Shown here piece after piece: positions 18,623 through 26,996 of a DNA stretch of 64,000 nucleotides (position 1 is its first letter; every line of letters starts with the position of its first letter). The DNA comes from Clostridia bacterium (GTDB lineage: Bacteria > Bacillota > Clostridia > Lachnospirales > Anaerotignaceae), in NCBI GenBank assembly GCA_022651385.1, contig JALCQR010000002.1, forward strand, positions 124,001-188,000, given 5' to 3'. The position numbers and the translations under genes were made by a program. Below the pieces are notes generated by a model. It had not been told where the DNA came from, did no database searches, and was given only the letters and a program-made list of their open reading frames with translations.

Positions 18623-18651
18623 ATTATAGCACCCCGTGGATACCCCGTCAA
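18623..18651 (-). promoter_or_regulatory. surface-protein promoter P2
   Basis: Minus strand TTGACG (18651-18646), exactly 17 bases, TATAAT (18628-18623). The start point would give a leader of about 75 bases. Confidence 0.75.
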
Positions 18652-18666
18652 TTGATTCGGCCCAAG

Positions 18667-18704
18667 TGTAATCTTAATGTAATATTGATGAAATACAGTG
18701 TAAT
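18667..18704 (-). promoter_or_regulatory. four helically phased ATTACA repeats upstream of P2 (WalR/PhoP-like operator)
   Basis: On the minus strand ATTACA (18704-18699), ATTTCA (18694-18689), ATTACA (18683-18678) and ATTACA (18672-18667) are spaced 10, 11 and 11 bases apart, ending 15 bases before the P2 -35. Direct 6-base repeats with 5-base gaps are how OmpR-family regulators bind. Read on the plus strand, TGTAAT-CTTAA-TGTAAT matches the published WalR consensus TGTWAH-N5-TGTWAH exactly. Confidence 0.55.
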
Positions 18705-18795
18705 GTTGTCCGCTACAAACAAACATCATTCCGCATATCGCGTACAGCAAGAACTTGTACCGCAAAATCGCAGACTATCCAAGAATACTTACGCT

Positions 18796-18824
18796 ATTAT
18801 ATCTCAAAGTATGCCATTTTTCAA
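18796..18824 (-). promoter_or_regulatory. surface-protein promoter P1
   Basis: Minus strand TTGAAA (18824-18819), exactly 17 bases, TATAAT (18801-18796). It lies about 170 bases upstream of P2. Confidence 0.75.
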
Positions 18825-18844
18825 GAAAAAATGTTCCTTAAAAT

Positions 18845-18861
18845 ATTACAAACATGTTACA
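18845..18861 (-). promoter_or_regulatory. WalR-box-like site upstream of P1
   Basis: Minus strand TGTAAC-ATGTT-TGTAAT fits TGTWAH-N5-TGTWAH in all defined positions, 20 bases before the P1 -35. A WalR homologue is encoded at 50652-51347. Confidence 0.5.
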
Positions 18862-18874
18862 AAATTGTTTAATT

Positions 18875-19873
18875 TCATTTAGACGAAAAGCGTTTTTCAA
18901 CTCTTATATCATCGCCAATGAATTTAAGAAACCTGTATACTCCTATTATTCTTGATGTAACACGGTCTGAATAATGTCCCTGTATGTCTGAAATTTCAAG
19001 GTTTGTCGATACTATCACAGGTTTTTTGCTTATCATTCTTGTGTTTAAAATATCAAACAGCTCCGAATTTGTAAATGCTGTCGGAAACTCAGTGCCAAGG
19101 TCATCTATTATAAGAAGGTCAACGCTCATCATGTCATCTAAAAATCCGCTTTTTTCATATTCGTCTTTTCGTGAAAATTTCTCATCTTCAAGCTGTCTGA
19201 ACATTTCGGGAGCTGTTAAATAAAGCACCGTAACTCCTTTATCAAGAAGTTCCTTTGCTATAGAACTGCATAAAAACGTTTTTCCAAGCCCCGGTTTTCC
19301 GTAAAACAAAAGATTTTCTTTTTTGCAGCCGAAGTTTTTTGTAAAATCAACGCAGACAGCCAAAATTCTTTGTATGTTTTCTCTTGGAGATATTCCTTCT
19401 TTCTCTTTTATCACAGGGGAATACAGATTAATGTTAAAATTATCAAAGTTTTCTTTCTTTGCTATTTCGCGTATATTTGAATTGCTGTAGGCCTTATCCA
19501 CCAACATCTGCGTAAAACAGCTGCATTCTTTGTTGCCTATAAATCCTGTATCTTTGCACTTTTCGCATCTGTAACGCATTTCAAGATAGTCTTTTGGGAA
19601 ATTGTTAGCCTTAAGCAGATTGTTTTTTTCTGTTTTCAGACTGTTCAGCTCATTTTTAAGCTCAATAACAAATTTTCCCGACTCATCCGGAGAAGACATA
19701 ATTTGTTTTGCAATTTTTATTCCCGTAAGATTTATTTCGTTATCTATTTCTTCTATCCTCGGTACAGCCTTATAAACTGTTTTGCGGCGCTTATTAAGGT
19801 CAGCCTTGTCTGATGTCCGCTGCATATCGAAATTTTTAATTACCTCTTTATAAATCGCGGTTTTGTTAAGCAT
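18875..19873 (-). CDS. DnaC/DnaI-like helicase-loader ATPase
   Basis: A 332-residue AAA+ protein of the DnaC/DnaI group, which loads DnaB onto DNA. The N-terminal part is helical; a zinc motif follows (C103-x2-C106 and C117-x-C119 in YRCEKCKDTG and KECSCF), as in DnaI; then the ATPase core with GKPGLGKTF (about 192-200), LLIIDDLGTE, and the sensor region PVIVSTN. The start is the ATG at 19873, seven bases after GGAGG; an upstream TTG overlaps that site and is unlikely. It is 15 bases downstream of the dnaD-like gene, forming the usual two-gene primosome unit of Clostridia. Confidence 0.9.
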   Translation of the reverse strand: MLNKTAIYKEVIKNFDMQRTSDKADLNKRRKTVYKAVPRIEEIDNEINLTGIKIAKQIMSSPDESGKFVIELKNELNSLKTEKNNLLKANNFPKDYLEMRYRCEKCKDTGFIGNKECSCFTQMLVDKAYSNSNIREIAKKENFDNFNINLYSPVIKEKEGISPRENIQRILAVCVDFTKNFGCKKENLLFYGKPGLGKTFLCSSIAKELLDKGVTVLYLTAPEMFRQLEDEKFSRKDEYEKSGFLDDMMSVDLLIIDDLGTEFPTAFTNSELFDILNTRMISKKPVIVSTNLEISDIQGHYSDRVTSRIIGVYRFLKFIGDDIRVEKRFSSK

Positions 19874-19888
19874 AGTTTCCTCCAAAAA

Positions 19889-20890
19889 TTATTTGTCCAT
19901 TTCTTCCCGCATCATCTTTTCAATTTTGCCATAATCATATTGTCTCTGATTGTAACTGTTGAATTTGTTCATTTTTGGCGGCTGTTTTTCAGCAGTTTTC
20001 TGGTCAGCCTGTTTTTGTTTAGACTGAGCAAATGCCTTCTCCGCAGCCTCAACATCAGCCTTTACTTTAAATCCTGAATCATGCCATTTTGTAATAATGC
20101 CGTCGGCATAGTTAAAAGATGCTTTCCCTGTATTCATAACTGTTTTTTCGCAAGCAAGAGTAATAAGATCCATAGGCATTTTATATGTATTTATCCATTT
20201 CATCATAAATTTTTCCTCTGCCGCAACAGGATTGCGTCCGCTTTGGCCAAATGCCTTCATTATAATCCTATAATATGTATTATAATTTTTAAGTTGTTCG
20301 CGTATATCGTCGGCGTCTGAAAAACCGCTTTCACACCAGTCTATGGCAACTCTTTCTATATAACGCATATTTTTATGTCCATTTGATACACAGTAATCAA
20401 AAAGCAGTTCTATAGTCTCAATTTTCATATTAAGCCAGTAATAAAGCGAAAAAATAGTATTCATATCCGACTGTGTAAGAAGCCTGCCAAGCTTTTGCTG
20501 TGACATTTCAAAAAGATTGCGCACGTCTTCATTTTTTTCTATGTACATAGCAATTTCCTGCGGATCATATTTGGGTTCAGTATCTGAAATATAATGACAT
20601 TTTGGTTTTTGTATTCCCTTCTGTGATAATTCAGTCTTTCCGCTAATAAATTCATTTTCAGAATTTAAATAAATGTTTCTGTTATTTATATTAAGCAAAT
20701 GCCTGTCCTGCCAGTACATAACTGCCGCAGTTACATCGCTTTCAGTTATATTAAGCATGTGCGAAATATCAGAAACATTGCTTTCTCCCATGCTAAGCAC
20801 ACATATATAAACAAGAGTATACATTGCCGGAGCTTTAGGCATTATATTTTTTATAAAATCAGAATTTAATTTAACATCGTTAAATTCCAC
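19889..20890 (-). CDS. DnaD domain protein (primosome component)
   Basis: A 333-residue protein of the DnaD/DnaB(Bsu) family. Residues about 1-90 look like the winged-helix DDBH1 region (MLNITESDVTAAVMYWQDRHLL), and two DDBH2 (DnaD C-terminal) repeats follow, including LTQSDMNTIFSLYYWLNMKIETIELLFDYC and YADGIITKWHDSGFK. The C-terminus is charged with poly-Lys/Gln. Such proteins remodel DNA and help load the helicase with the adjacent DnaI-like ATPase. The start is a GTG at 20890 with AAAGGA ten bases upstream. Confidence 0.88.
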   Translation of the reverse strand: MEFNDVKLNSDFIKNIMPKAPAMYTLVYICVLSMGESNVSDISHMLNITESDVTAAVMYWQDRHLLNINNRNIYLNSENEFISGKTELSQKGIQKPKCHYISDTEPKYDPQEIAMYIEKNEDVRNLFEMSQQKLGRLLTQSDMNTIFSLYYWLNMKIETIELLFDYCVSNGHKNMRYIERVAIDWCESGFSDADDIREQLKNYNTYYRIIMKAFGQSGRNPVAAEEKFMMKWINTYKMPMDLITLACEKTVMNTGKASFNYADGIITKWHDSGFKVKADVEAAEKAFAQSKQKQADQKTAEKQPPKMNKFNSYNQRQYDYGKIEKMMREEMDK

Positions 20891-20967
20891 ATCATCTCAT
20901 TCCTTTCTGACAGAATTATATCATAAAACATTCTTTTTGAAAATCCATGAGAAAATTATGCCATATA

Positions 20968-21017
20968 AAAAACCGATACTTTCAAAATCCTAAAATGGCA
21001 AGAACGTATCGGTTTTT
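20968..21017 (-). terminator. terminator after the amino-acid symporter gene
   Basis: AAAAACCGATAC and GTATCGGTTTTT are perfectly complementary 12-base arms with T5 on the minus-strand side. Confidence 0.85.
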
Positions 21018-21035
21018 AATTCAGTTTTTAGATTA

Positions 21036-22457
21036 TCAATCTTTAATAATTCCTTTGTTTCTTCTTTCAAAATAGTTCTTTGTTTCCTTAACAATAACAC
21101 CGTTAAGAGCTATAAGAGCTACAAGGTTTGGAAAAGCCATAAGTCCGTTCATAATATCCGCAAGATTCCAAACAGCAGCAACAGTCATATATGGTCCTAT
21201 AAAAACCGCCAAAATGTATATATATTTATAAATTTTAACGGCTTTTTTGTTGCCCCTTGTTAGATACTCAAGACATCTTTCGCTATAATAGTCCCAGCCA
21301 AGTATTGTTGTAAACGCAAAAAACACAAGACACATCATAAGCACAAAACTAATAACTGAAGGTGATATAAAAGAAAGACCGTCCTGAAAAGCTTTTGTTG
21401 TAACGGCTACACCCTCAAGGCCTTTGTTCCAAGCTTCTCCTATAACAATTGTAATGCCTGTAAGCGTACAGATTATTATAGTATCAATAAAAGTACCTGT
21501 CATTGTAACAAGAGCCTGTCTTGTAGGTTCATTTGTTCTTGCAGCTGCTGCCGCAATAGGTGCTGAGCCAAGGCCGGCTTCATTTGAGAATATGCCTCTG
21601 GCAATACCCTTTTGCATAGCAATAATTATACTTCCAACAGCGCCGCCTGTTACTGCCTTAGGATTGAACGCTCCTGTAATAATTGTAACAATCGCATCAG
21701 GAACTGCACTGTAATTTGTTATTATTACAAGCACACAAAAAGCAACATATATTACAGCCATAAAAGGCACAATTACCTGAGCAACTTTGGAAATCCTTTG
21801 CAACCCGCCTATTATAACAAGAGCTGCACAAATTGTAATAACAAGACCAGCAATAACAACCGAAATAGAATAATCTCTACCAAAAAGCGAAATCGTATTC
21901 AAATTTTGGGGGTCAAAGAAATTGTTAACTGCCGATGTAATACCGTTTATCTGCGTTATTGTACCAATGCCCATTAATCCGGCGCCAATACCAAAAATCG
22001 AGAAAAACACAGCCAGCCATTTCCACTGTTTGCCAAGACCTTTTTCTATGTAATAAAACGGTCCTCCGAGGGCATGTCCGTCACTGTCAATGCTTCTGTA
22101 TTTAACCGCAAGCAAGCCTTCGCTGAATTTTGTCGCCATTCCAAAAAAGGCTGCTATCCACATCCAGAAAAGAGCGCCAGGGCCGCCTGCCACAAGAGCA
22201 GTTGCCACTCCGACTATATTGCCGGTACCGATTGTAGCTGAAAGTGCCGTACACAAAGCACCGAAACTTGAAACCTCACCGCTTCCATCTTTTTCACTAT
22301 GAAACACATATTTAAGCGCCAGAGGCAGATTTTTAATCTGCACAAAAGCAAGCCTTGCAGAAAGAAATATACCTGTGGCAAGTATTATTAAAATAAGCGG
22401 CCTGCCCCATACAAGGTTATCAAAAGCTACTATAAAGTCATTAATCTGTGAAAACAT
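21036..22457 (-). CDS. sodium:alanine/glycine symporter (AGCS family)
   Basis: A 473-residue membrane protein with about eleven helices. The family signature is visible as GTGNIVGVATALVAGGPGALFWMW, along with GGPFYYIEKGLG, FSNEAGLGSAPIAAAAA and FAFTTILGWDYYSE. AGCS carriers import alanine or glycine with Na+. The ATG at 22457 has GGGGAGG. A glycine riboswitch with its own promoter precedes the gene, so glycine is the probable ligand and substrate. It is monocistronic, ending at a strong terminator. Confidence 0.95.
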   Translation of the reverse strand: MFSQINDFIVAFDNLVWGRPLILIILATGIFLSARLAFVQIKNLPLALKYVFHSEKDGSGEVSSFGALCTALSATIGTGNIVGVATALVAGGPGALFWMWIAAFFGMATKFSEGLLAVKYRSIDSDGHALGGPFYYIEKGLGKQWKWLAVFFSIFGIGAGLMGIGTITQINGITSAVNNFFDPQNLNTISLFGRDYSISVVIAGLVITICAALVIIGGLQRISKVAQVIVPFMAVIYVAFCVLVIITNYSAVPDAIVTIITGAFNPKAVTGGAVGSIIIAMQKGIARGIFSNEAGLGSAPIAAAAARTNEPTRQALVTMTGTFIDTIIICTLTGITIVIGEAWNKGLEGVAVTTKAFQDGLSFISPSVISFVLMMCLVFFAFTTILGWDYYSERCLEYLTRGNKKAVKIYKYIYILAVFIGPYMTVAAVWNLADIMNGLMAFPNLVALIALNGVIVKETKNYFERRNKGIIKD

Positions 22458-22499
22458 TTTTATTTTCCTCCCCTAAAAAATAAAAAAATAAATATAAAT

Positions 22500-22637
22500 A
22501 AAAAAAGCCGATTTATTCGGCTTCCGGAGAAAAGATTCAGGCTTTTTGCCTCTGTCCTTTTGCCTGAGAGATTAGCATTTTATGCCTTACACCTTCGGCT
22601 CTTGTTATTCAAGACTCTCCAGAGTTATTAACATCAC
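22500..22637 (-). promoter_or_regulatory. glycine riboswitch (single aptamer) with terminator
   Basis: On the minus strand the core glycine-aptamer blocks occur in order: CTCTGGAGAG, GCCGAAGGTGTAAGG, then ATCTCTCAGGCAAAAGGAC followed by AGAGGC. A hairpin with arms AGCCGAA and TTCGGCT and a T6 tract (22523-22500) follows before the AGCS start, so control is by transcription termination. Only one complete aptamer is seen. The following GCCTGAATCTTTTCTCC may form a ghost stem as in singleton glycine switches. Confidence 0.9.
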
Positions 22638-22643
22638 CTAAAA

Positions 22644-22672
22644 AATATAACATAAAAAATGTCCTCATACAA
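22644..22672 (-). promoter_or_regulatory. promoter of the glycine-riboswitch transcript
   Basis: Minus strand TTGTAT (22672-22667), 17 bases, TATATT (22649-22644); transcription would begin just before the aptamer. Confidence 0.65.
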
Positions 22673-22829
22673 CGAAAAAATGTATACAGTAAACTATTTC
22701 GGCAGTATATACAAATTTTTTCAGTAATGCACGCTGTTTTTCAGTAAAATACATATGTCTTCGGTTGATATCACCTTTAAATTATGTAATGTATACGTTT
22801 GATTTTATTAAATACTCAGCAAATAAAAA

Positions 22830-22854
22830 AGACTCCATACATAATACGGAGTCT
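22830..22854 (-). terminator. terminator after argH
   Basis: AGACTCC and GGAGTCT arms around an 11-base loop, followed on the minus strand by T6. Confidence 0.8.
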
Positions 22855-22892
22855 CATCTTATCTTTAGTTGTCTTACCTATGAAATTTTATA

Positions 22893-24224
22893 TCAAAGCA
22901 TTTCTTTTTTTATGCCTTTTTTCAATATATTGTCGTAATCAATAAAATCATAAATTGACTCATCAAAAACATCACTGAATTTTTTAAGCTCATCAAGGCT
23001 TAATTCTTCAATAGCTTTTTCGTTGTCTTCACAATATATAACTATACTTCCAACTATACCGTGGGCATCCCTGAAGGCAATACCTTTTTTAACAAGATAA
23101 TCGGCAACTTCGGTAGCGTTAAGGAATCCTTTTGAAACGGCCTTTCTCATTACATCCTTATGCACCTTTATTGTAGCTATCATTCTCTCCATTATCGTAA
23201 GACAGAAAATAACAGTCCTTAAACTATCATAAAAACACTCTTTGTCTTCCTGAAGGTCTTTATTATAGGCAAGAGGCGTACCCTTTATAACTGTAAGCAA
23301 GGCAAAAAGGTCACCAAATACACGTCCCGATTTTCCTCTTATAAGCTCGGCGCCGTCTGAGTTTTTCTTTTGAGGCATAATTGACGAACCTGTTGTATAC
23401 TTGTCATCAAGAGTAATAAACTTAAATTCCTGTGAACCCCAAAGTATAAGTTCCTCACTCATTCTTGAAAGATGTGCCATTATAATGGCAAAATCAGACA
23501 TTACCTCAAGCTGATAATCCCTGTCTGAAACTCCGTCAAGGAAGTTGTCATAAACCTTTGAAAAGCCAAGCTCTTTGGCTGTAAATTCTCTGTCAATCAT
23601 ATGAGTAGTGCCTGCAAGAGCACCGCAGCCGAGAGGTGACTGGTCCATAGTTGAAAGTGCGTTTACAAGTCTTTGGCGGTCACGGGTAAACATTCCGTGA
23701 TATGCCATAAGATAATGCTTAAAAGTTACAACCTGTGCTCTTTGAAGATGAGTATAGCCCGGCATAATATATGGGTTTTCATCAGCTACTTTTTTAAGTG
23801 TGGCAAGCATATTGTCAATAAGGCTTATAACATATTTGGTTTCGCTTCTTACATACAGCTTCATGTCGGTATTTACCTGGTCGTTTCTGCTTCTTGCCGT
23901 ATGCAGTTTTTTGCCAACTTCGCCAACGCGGTTTGTGAGATTTATTTCAACAAATGTGTGTACATCCTCGTAATCGCCCTCTGTCTTAAGCGCTCCGCTT
24001 TTTACGTCTGCAAGTATACCGTTAAGCCCATCAGTTATTATATCGCCTTCTTCTTTAGTAAGAAGTCCGCATTTTACCTGCATCTTAACATGAGCCAGAC
24101 TGCCTATAATATCAGGTTCAATAAGCCACAGTGTTTCTTTAAAGTTGTTGTTAAAACGTTCCATAAGTTCATCTTCGCTTTCGCGGAAACGTCCGCCCCA
24201 CAACTTTTGATTTTCTGCTGCCAT
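22893..24224 (-). CDS. argH: argininosuccinate lyase
   Basis: A 443-residue lyase of the fumarase/aspartase superfamily that splits argininosuccinate into arginine and fumarate. It starts MAAENQKLWGGRFRESEDEL and shows HTARSRNDQVNTD, PGYTHLQRAQ and the superfamily signature GSSIMPQKKNSD. The start at 24224 follows GGAGG by eight bases; the longer open frame includes that site and is not used. It stands alone here: argG is not beside it. A promoter (24272-24300) and terminator bracket it. Confidence 0.96.
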   Translation of the reverse strand: MAAENQKLWGGRFRESEDELMERFNNNFKETLWLIEPDIIGSLAHVKMQVKCGLLTKEEGDIITDGLNGILADVKSGALKTEGDYEDVHTFVEINLTNRVGEVGKKLHTARSRNDQVNTDMKLYVRSETKYVISLIDNMLATLKKVADENPYIMPGYTHLQRAQVVTFKHYLMAYHGMFTRDRQRLVNALSTMDQSPLGCGALAGTTHMIDREFTAKELGFSKVYDNFLDGVSDRDYQLEVMSDFAIIMAHLSRMSEELILWGSQEFKFITLDDKYTTGSSIMPQKKNSDGAELIRGKSGRVFGDLFALLTVIKGTPLAYNKDLQEDKECFYDSLRTVIFCLTIMERMIATIKVHKDVMRKAVSKGFLNATEVADYLVKKGIAFRDAHGIVGSIVIYCEDNEKAIEELSLDELKKFSDVFDESIYDFIDYDNILKKGIKKEML

Positions 24225-24271
24225 ATACGATTCCTCCATTTTCTCATACCAGTTTAAAAACAATTATGCAC

Positions 24272-24300
24272 ATTCTAACACATATAGACACGCAAAACAA
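24272..24300 (-). promoter_or_regulatory. promoter of argH
   Basis: Minus strand TTGTTT (24300-24295), 17 bases, TAGAAT (24277-24272), 47 bases before the start. No T-box or recognisable ARG operator was identified. Confidence 0.5.
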
Positions 24301-24350
24301 TTATTTTTTGCCGTACATCGCTTTTAAAGGGTTTCTTAAATTAAAAAAGT

Positions 24351-24375
24351 CCCTCCCACAATTTCTATGGGAGGG
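24351..24375 (-). terminator. terminator after the por operon
   Basis: CCCTCCCA and TGGGAGGG arms around a nine-base loop, followed on the minus strand by ACTTTTTT. Confidence 0.8.
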
Positions 24376-24400
24376 TGTGTGTGAGAAAAATATTTTTCAT

Positions 24401-24497
24401 CCATGCAGTTTAAAAAAGGGAAAACGCCGCATGGCAAGCAGATAGTGTGGATCTGCTTATTTAATTACAGGCACAATTAATCAGGGGGAGCTGATTA
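24401..24497 (-). other. cluster of three small hairpins in the por 3' region
   Basis: Between porB and its terminator lie CCATGC/GCATGG (24401-24434), AAGCAGAT/ATCTGCTT (24436-24458) and TAATCAG/CTGATTA (24478-24497). None has a strong T tract. They would form a structured 3' untranslated region of the por mRNA. Confidence 0.5.
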
Positions 24498-24568
24498 TTT
24501 CTGCTAAAACAATATATGTTAATCTATATGCGTTTATGAATTTATTTGGATTAATATTTGTTTTATAA

Positions 24569-25498
24569 TTATTCTTCACAGAATCTAAGAAGCTGTTCCC
24601 ATCTTTCATCTACTTCTTTTTGGAACTGAGCTATAAGATCTTCGTTGCCTTTTTTGAATAGATGTTTAAATCTTCCCTGTGGTTTAAGGAATTCCTCAAC
24701 AGGAAGTTTTGTTTTCGGTTTATAGTTAAGCACCCATTTTCCGTCTATTACTTCAAATAACGGCCAATAGCATGTCTCAACAGCCATTTTGCAGACATGC
24801 ATTATATCTTCTGTAGCATATCTCCAGCCACGAGGACATGGAGCCATTATATTAAGAAATGTTGCACCTTTTGTATAAATAGCTTTTTCAGCTTTTGAAT
24901 GAAGGTCGCTGAAGTTACCTATAAATGTTGTCTGTCCTACATACGGAACATGATGTGAAGCTATAATTTCAGCAAGATCTTTTCTGTTTTGCGGTTTACC
25001 GGTTGAGACAGAGCCGACAGGAGTTGTTGTTGTGTCAGCAAAATGAGGAGTTGCCGATGATCTCTGTATGCCTGTGTTCATGTAAGCGCCGTTATCGTAG
25101 CACACATAAACAAGGTCATGATTCCTTTCCATAGCACCTGAAAGAGACTGGAAACCAATATCATATGTACCGCCGTCGCCGCCGAATGCTATAAATTTGT
25201 ATGTGCTGTTTATTTTACCTTTTTTCTTAAGTACATTATAAGCAGTTTCAGCACCGGAAAGAGTAGCGCCCGCATTTTCAAATGCATTATGAATATATGA
25301 ATCTTTCCAAGCTGTATACGGATACATGAATGTTGAAACCTCAAGACATCCTGTTGCGTTTGCAATAACTGCTTTATCTTCAGGCTTTAAAGCTTTAAGT
25401 ACGTTTCTTGCTGCAATGGTTCCGCCGCAGCCTGCGCACATCCTGTGACCGCCTGTAAGTCTTTCAGGTCTGCTCATTATTTCTTTAAAGTTTGCCAC
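24569..25498 (-). CDS. porB: pyruvate:ferredoxin-type oxidoreductase, beta subunit
   Basis: A 309-residue TPP-binding subunit of a 2-oxoacid:ferredoxin oxidoreductase, most like pyruvate synthase PorB. The [4Fe-4S]/TPP region shows HRMCAGCGGTIAARN, and the TPP-Mg motif is GGDGGTYDIGFQSLSGAMER with a later DNGAYMNTG. The complex oxidises pyruvate and CoA to acetyl-CoA and CO2 with reduction of ferredoxin. It is the last of four genes (G, D, A, B). The start is a GTG at 25498, with GAGAGG ten bases upstream and 13 bases after porA. Pyruvate as substrate is likely but other 2-oxoacids are possible. Confidence 0.92.
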   Translation of the reverse strand: MANFKEIMSRPERLTGGHRMCAGCGGTIAARNVLKALKPEDKAVIANATGCLEVSTFMYPYTAWKDSYIHNAFENAGATLSGAETAYNVLKKKGKINSTYKFIAFGGDGGTYDIGFQSLSGAMERNHDLVYVCYDNGAYMNTGIQRSSATPHFADTTTTPVGSVSTGKPQNRKDLAEIIASHHVPYVGQTTFIGNFSDLHSKAEKAIYTKGATFLNIMAPCPRGWRYATEDIMHVCKMAVETCYWPLFEVIDGKWVLNYKPKTKLPVEEFLKPQGRFKHLFKKGNEDLIAQFQKEVDERWEQLLRFCEE

Positions 25499-25511
25499 TT
25501 TAAAACACCTC

Positions 25512-26693
25512 TCAATCTCTTAATGACAAATAACGATATGGTTCTTCAACTTTGCCTGCTGCAACAATTTCGTCAAGAGCTTTATATACTTCTTCGATAT
25601 TTTCAACTCTAACGTCTCTGCCGCCGATACCATAAACATAATTTACGGTCTTAGGTGTTGCGCCTGCCTCATAAAGTGCTGCTCTTACCTCTGCTCCGAG
25701 AGGTCCACCCTGTGAGTTGAAGCTTTCGCATCTGTCCATGATTGCTATAGCTTTGCATCCCTTAAGAGCCTGTGCGATTTCTTCTGCCGGGAACGGACGG
25801 AATACTCTTATTTTAAGAAGTCCGACTTTCTTTCCCTGTGCACGAAGCGCATCAACTGCATCCTTTGATGTTCCTGCTGCCGAGCCGATTATAACAATAG
25901 CTGTTTCGGCATCGTCAAGTTTATATTCTTCAAAAAGGCCATATTTTCTGCATGAAAGCTTTTCAAAATCTGCTGCAACTTCAAGTATAACTTTCTTAGC
26001 GTTCATCATTGCCTGAGCCTGCTGTCTCTTATGCTCCATGTAAAAAGCAGGTGTGTCATAAGGTCCAATTGCCATTGAATGGTCCTCGTTAAGAAGATAC
26101 TCTTTAGGATTAAACTCACCTACAAAATCTTTAACTTCTTTATCCTCAAGAAGAGTAATATTTTCTACAGCGTGGCTTGTGATAAAACCATCCTGGCATA
26201 TCATAATAGGAAGTCTTACATCTTTATGTTCAGATATTCTATAAGCCTGAACAAAGTTGTCATATGCTTCCTGATTGTTTTCTGCATAAATCTGAATCCA
26301 GCCTGTATCTCTTGCACCCATTGAATCGGAATGATCGCAGTTTATGTTTATAGGTCCCGAAAGTGCACGGTTTACACAAGCAAGAGCAATAGGAAGTCTG
26401 CATGATGCAGCTATGTAAAGTTCCTCCCACATAAGAGCAAGCCCACATGACGAAGTTGCTGTAAGTGTTCTTGCACCGGATGCCTCTGAACCGATACAAG
26501 CCGACATAGCACTGTGTTCACTCTCAACCGGAACAAATGCTGTGTCTACCTTTCCGTTGGCAACATATGCCGAGAAATACTGAGGTATCTCTGTTGACGG
26601 TGTTATAGGGAAGGCAGCCATAACATCCGGATTTATCTGGCGCATTGCATTTGCAACTGCCTCATTTCCTGATAATCTTTCTCTTATAGCCAT
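25512..26693 (-). CDS. porA: pyruvate:ferredoxin-type oxidoreductase, alpha subunit
   Basis: A 393-residue alpha subunit. It begins RLSGNEAVANAMRQINPDVMAAFPITPSTEIP, the pyrimidine-binding domain with the conserved PITPSTE loop, followed by VESEHSAMSACIGSEASGARTLTATSS and, in the C-terminal transketolase-like domain, DRCESFNSQGGPLGAEVRAAL. With PorB it builds the TPP active site. The ATG directly follows the porD stop (TAAATG), with GGAGG overlapping the end of porD. Confidence 0.94.
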   Translation of the reverse strand: MAIRERLSGNEAVANAMRQINPDVMAAFPITPSTEIPQYFSAYVANGKVDTAFVPVESEHSAMSACIGSEASGARTLTATSSCGLALMWEELYIAASCRLPIALACVNRALSGPININCDHSDSMGARDTGWIQIYAENNQEAYDNFVQAYRISEHKDVRLPIMICQDGFITSHAVENITLLEDKEVKDFVGEFNPKEYLLNEDHSMAIGPYDTPAFYMEHKRQQAQAMMNAKKVILEVAADFEKLSCRKYGLFEEYKLDDAETAIVIIGSAAGTSKDAVDALRAQGKKVGLLKIRVFRPFPAEEIAQALKGCKAIAIMDRCESFNSQGGPLGAEVRAALYEAGATPKTVNYVYGIGGRDVRVENIEEVYKALDEIVAAGKVEEPYRYLSLRD

Positions 26694-26996
26694 TTATTTT
26701 TCCTCCTTTTTCATAACTATTGCGCCAAACGGACATGCTTTTGCACATATTCCACAGCCTTTGCAGTGCTTAAAATCAAAATCAAGTCTCTTGCCGTCTT
26801 TTACTGGTATAGCAGCATCAGGACAAACAGGCGTGCAAAGAAGGCACTGTTTGCATTTTTCTGCTAAAAATTCAGGTACATCAACTCTCCAGTCACCTGT
26901 ACAAAATTCGTCGGCCGTACCGCCTTCGTAAATCTCTCCGCCAGGAGTGATATTTTTCCAATTTACATTTTCATTAATAAAATCTATTGATGACAT
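26694..26996 (-). CDS. porD: pyruvate:ferredoxin-type oxidoreductase, delta (ferredoxin-like) subunit
   Basis: A 100-residue subunit with two 4Fe-4S motifs in the C-terminal part: CKQCLLCTPVCPDAAIPV and CKGCGICAKACPFGAIVM. It passes electrons from the TPP centre to soluble ferredoxin such as the one at 8097. The start overlaps the porG stop by one base (TAATG), and its stop abuts porA, showing tight coupling. Confidence 0.94.
   Translation of the reverse strand: MSSIDFINENVNWKNITPGGEIYEGGTADEFCTGDWRVDVPEFLAEKCKQCLLCTPVCPDAAIPVKDGKRLDFDFKHCKGCGICAKACPFGAIVMKKEEK

Noticed and set aside
18565-18765. Minus-strand open frame of 66 codons with a lipoprotein-like hydrophobic start upstream of the surface protein
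   Set aside because: It starts at TTG without a ribosome site and runs across promoter P2 and the repeat operator. The region is better explained as regulatory leader.
24225-24350. Search for a T-box or arginine operator in front of argH
   Set aside because: Only a sigma-A promoter was found; no T-box sequence and no clear paired ARG boxes.
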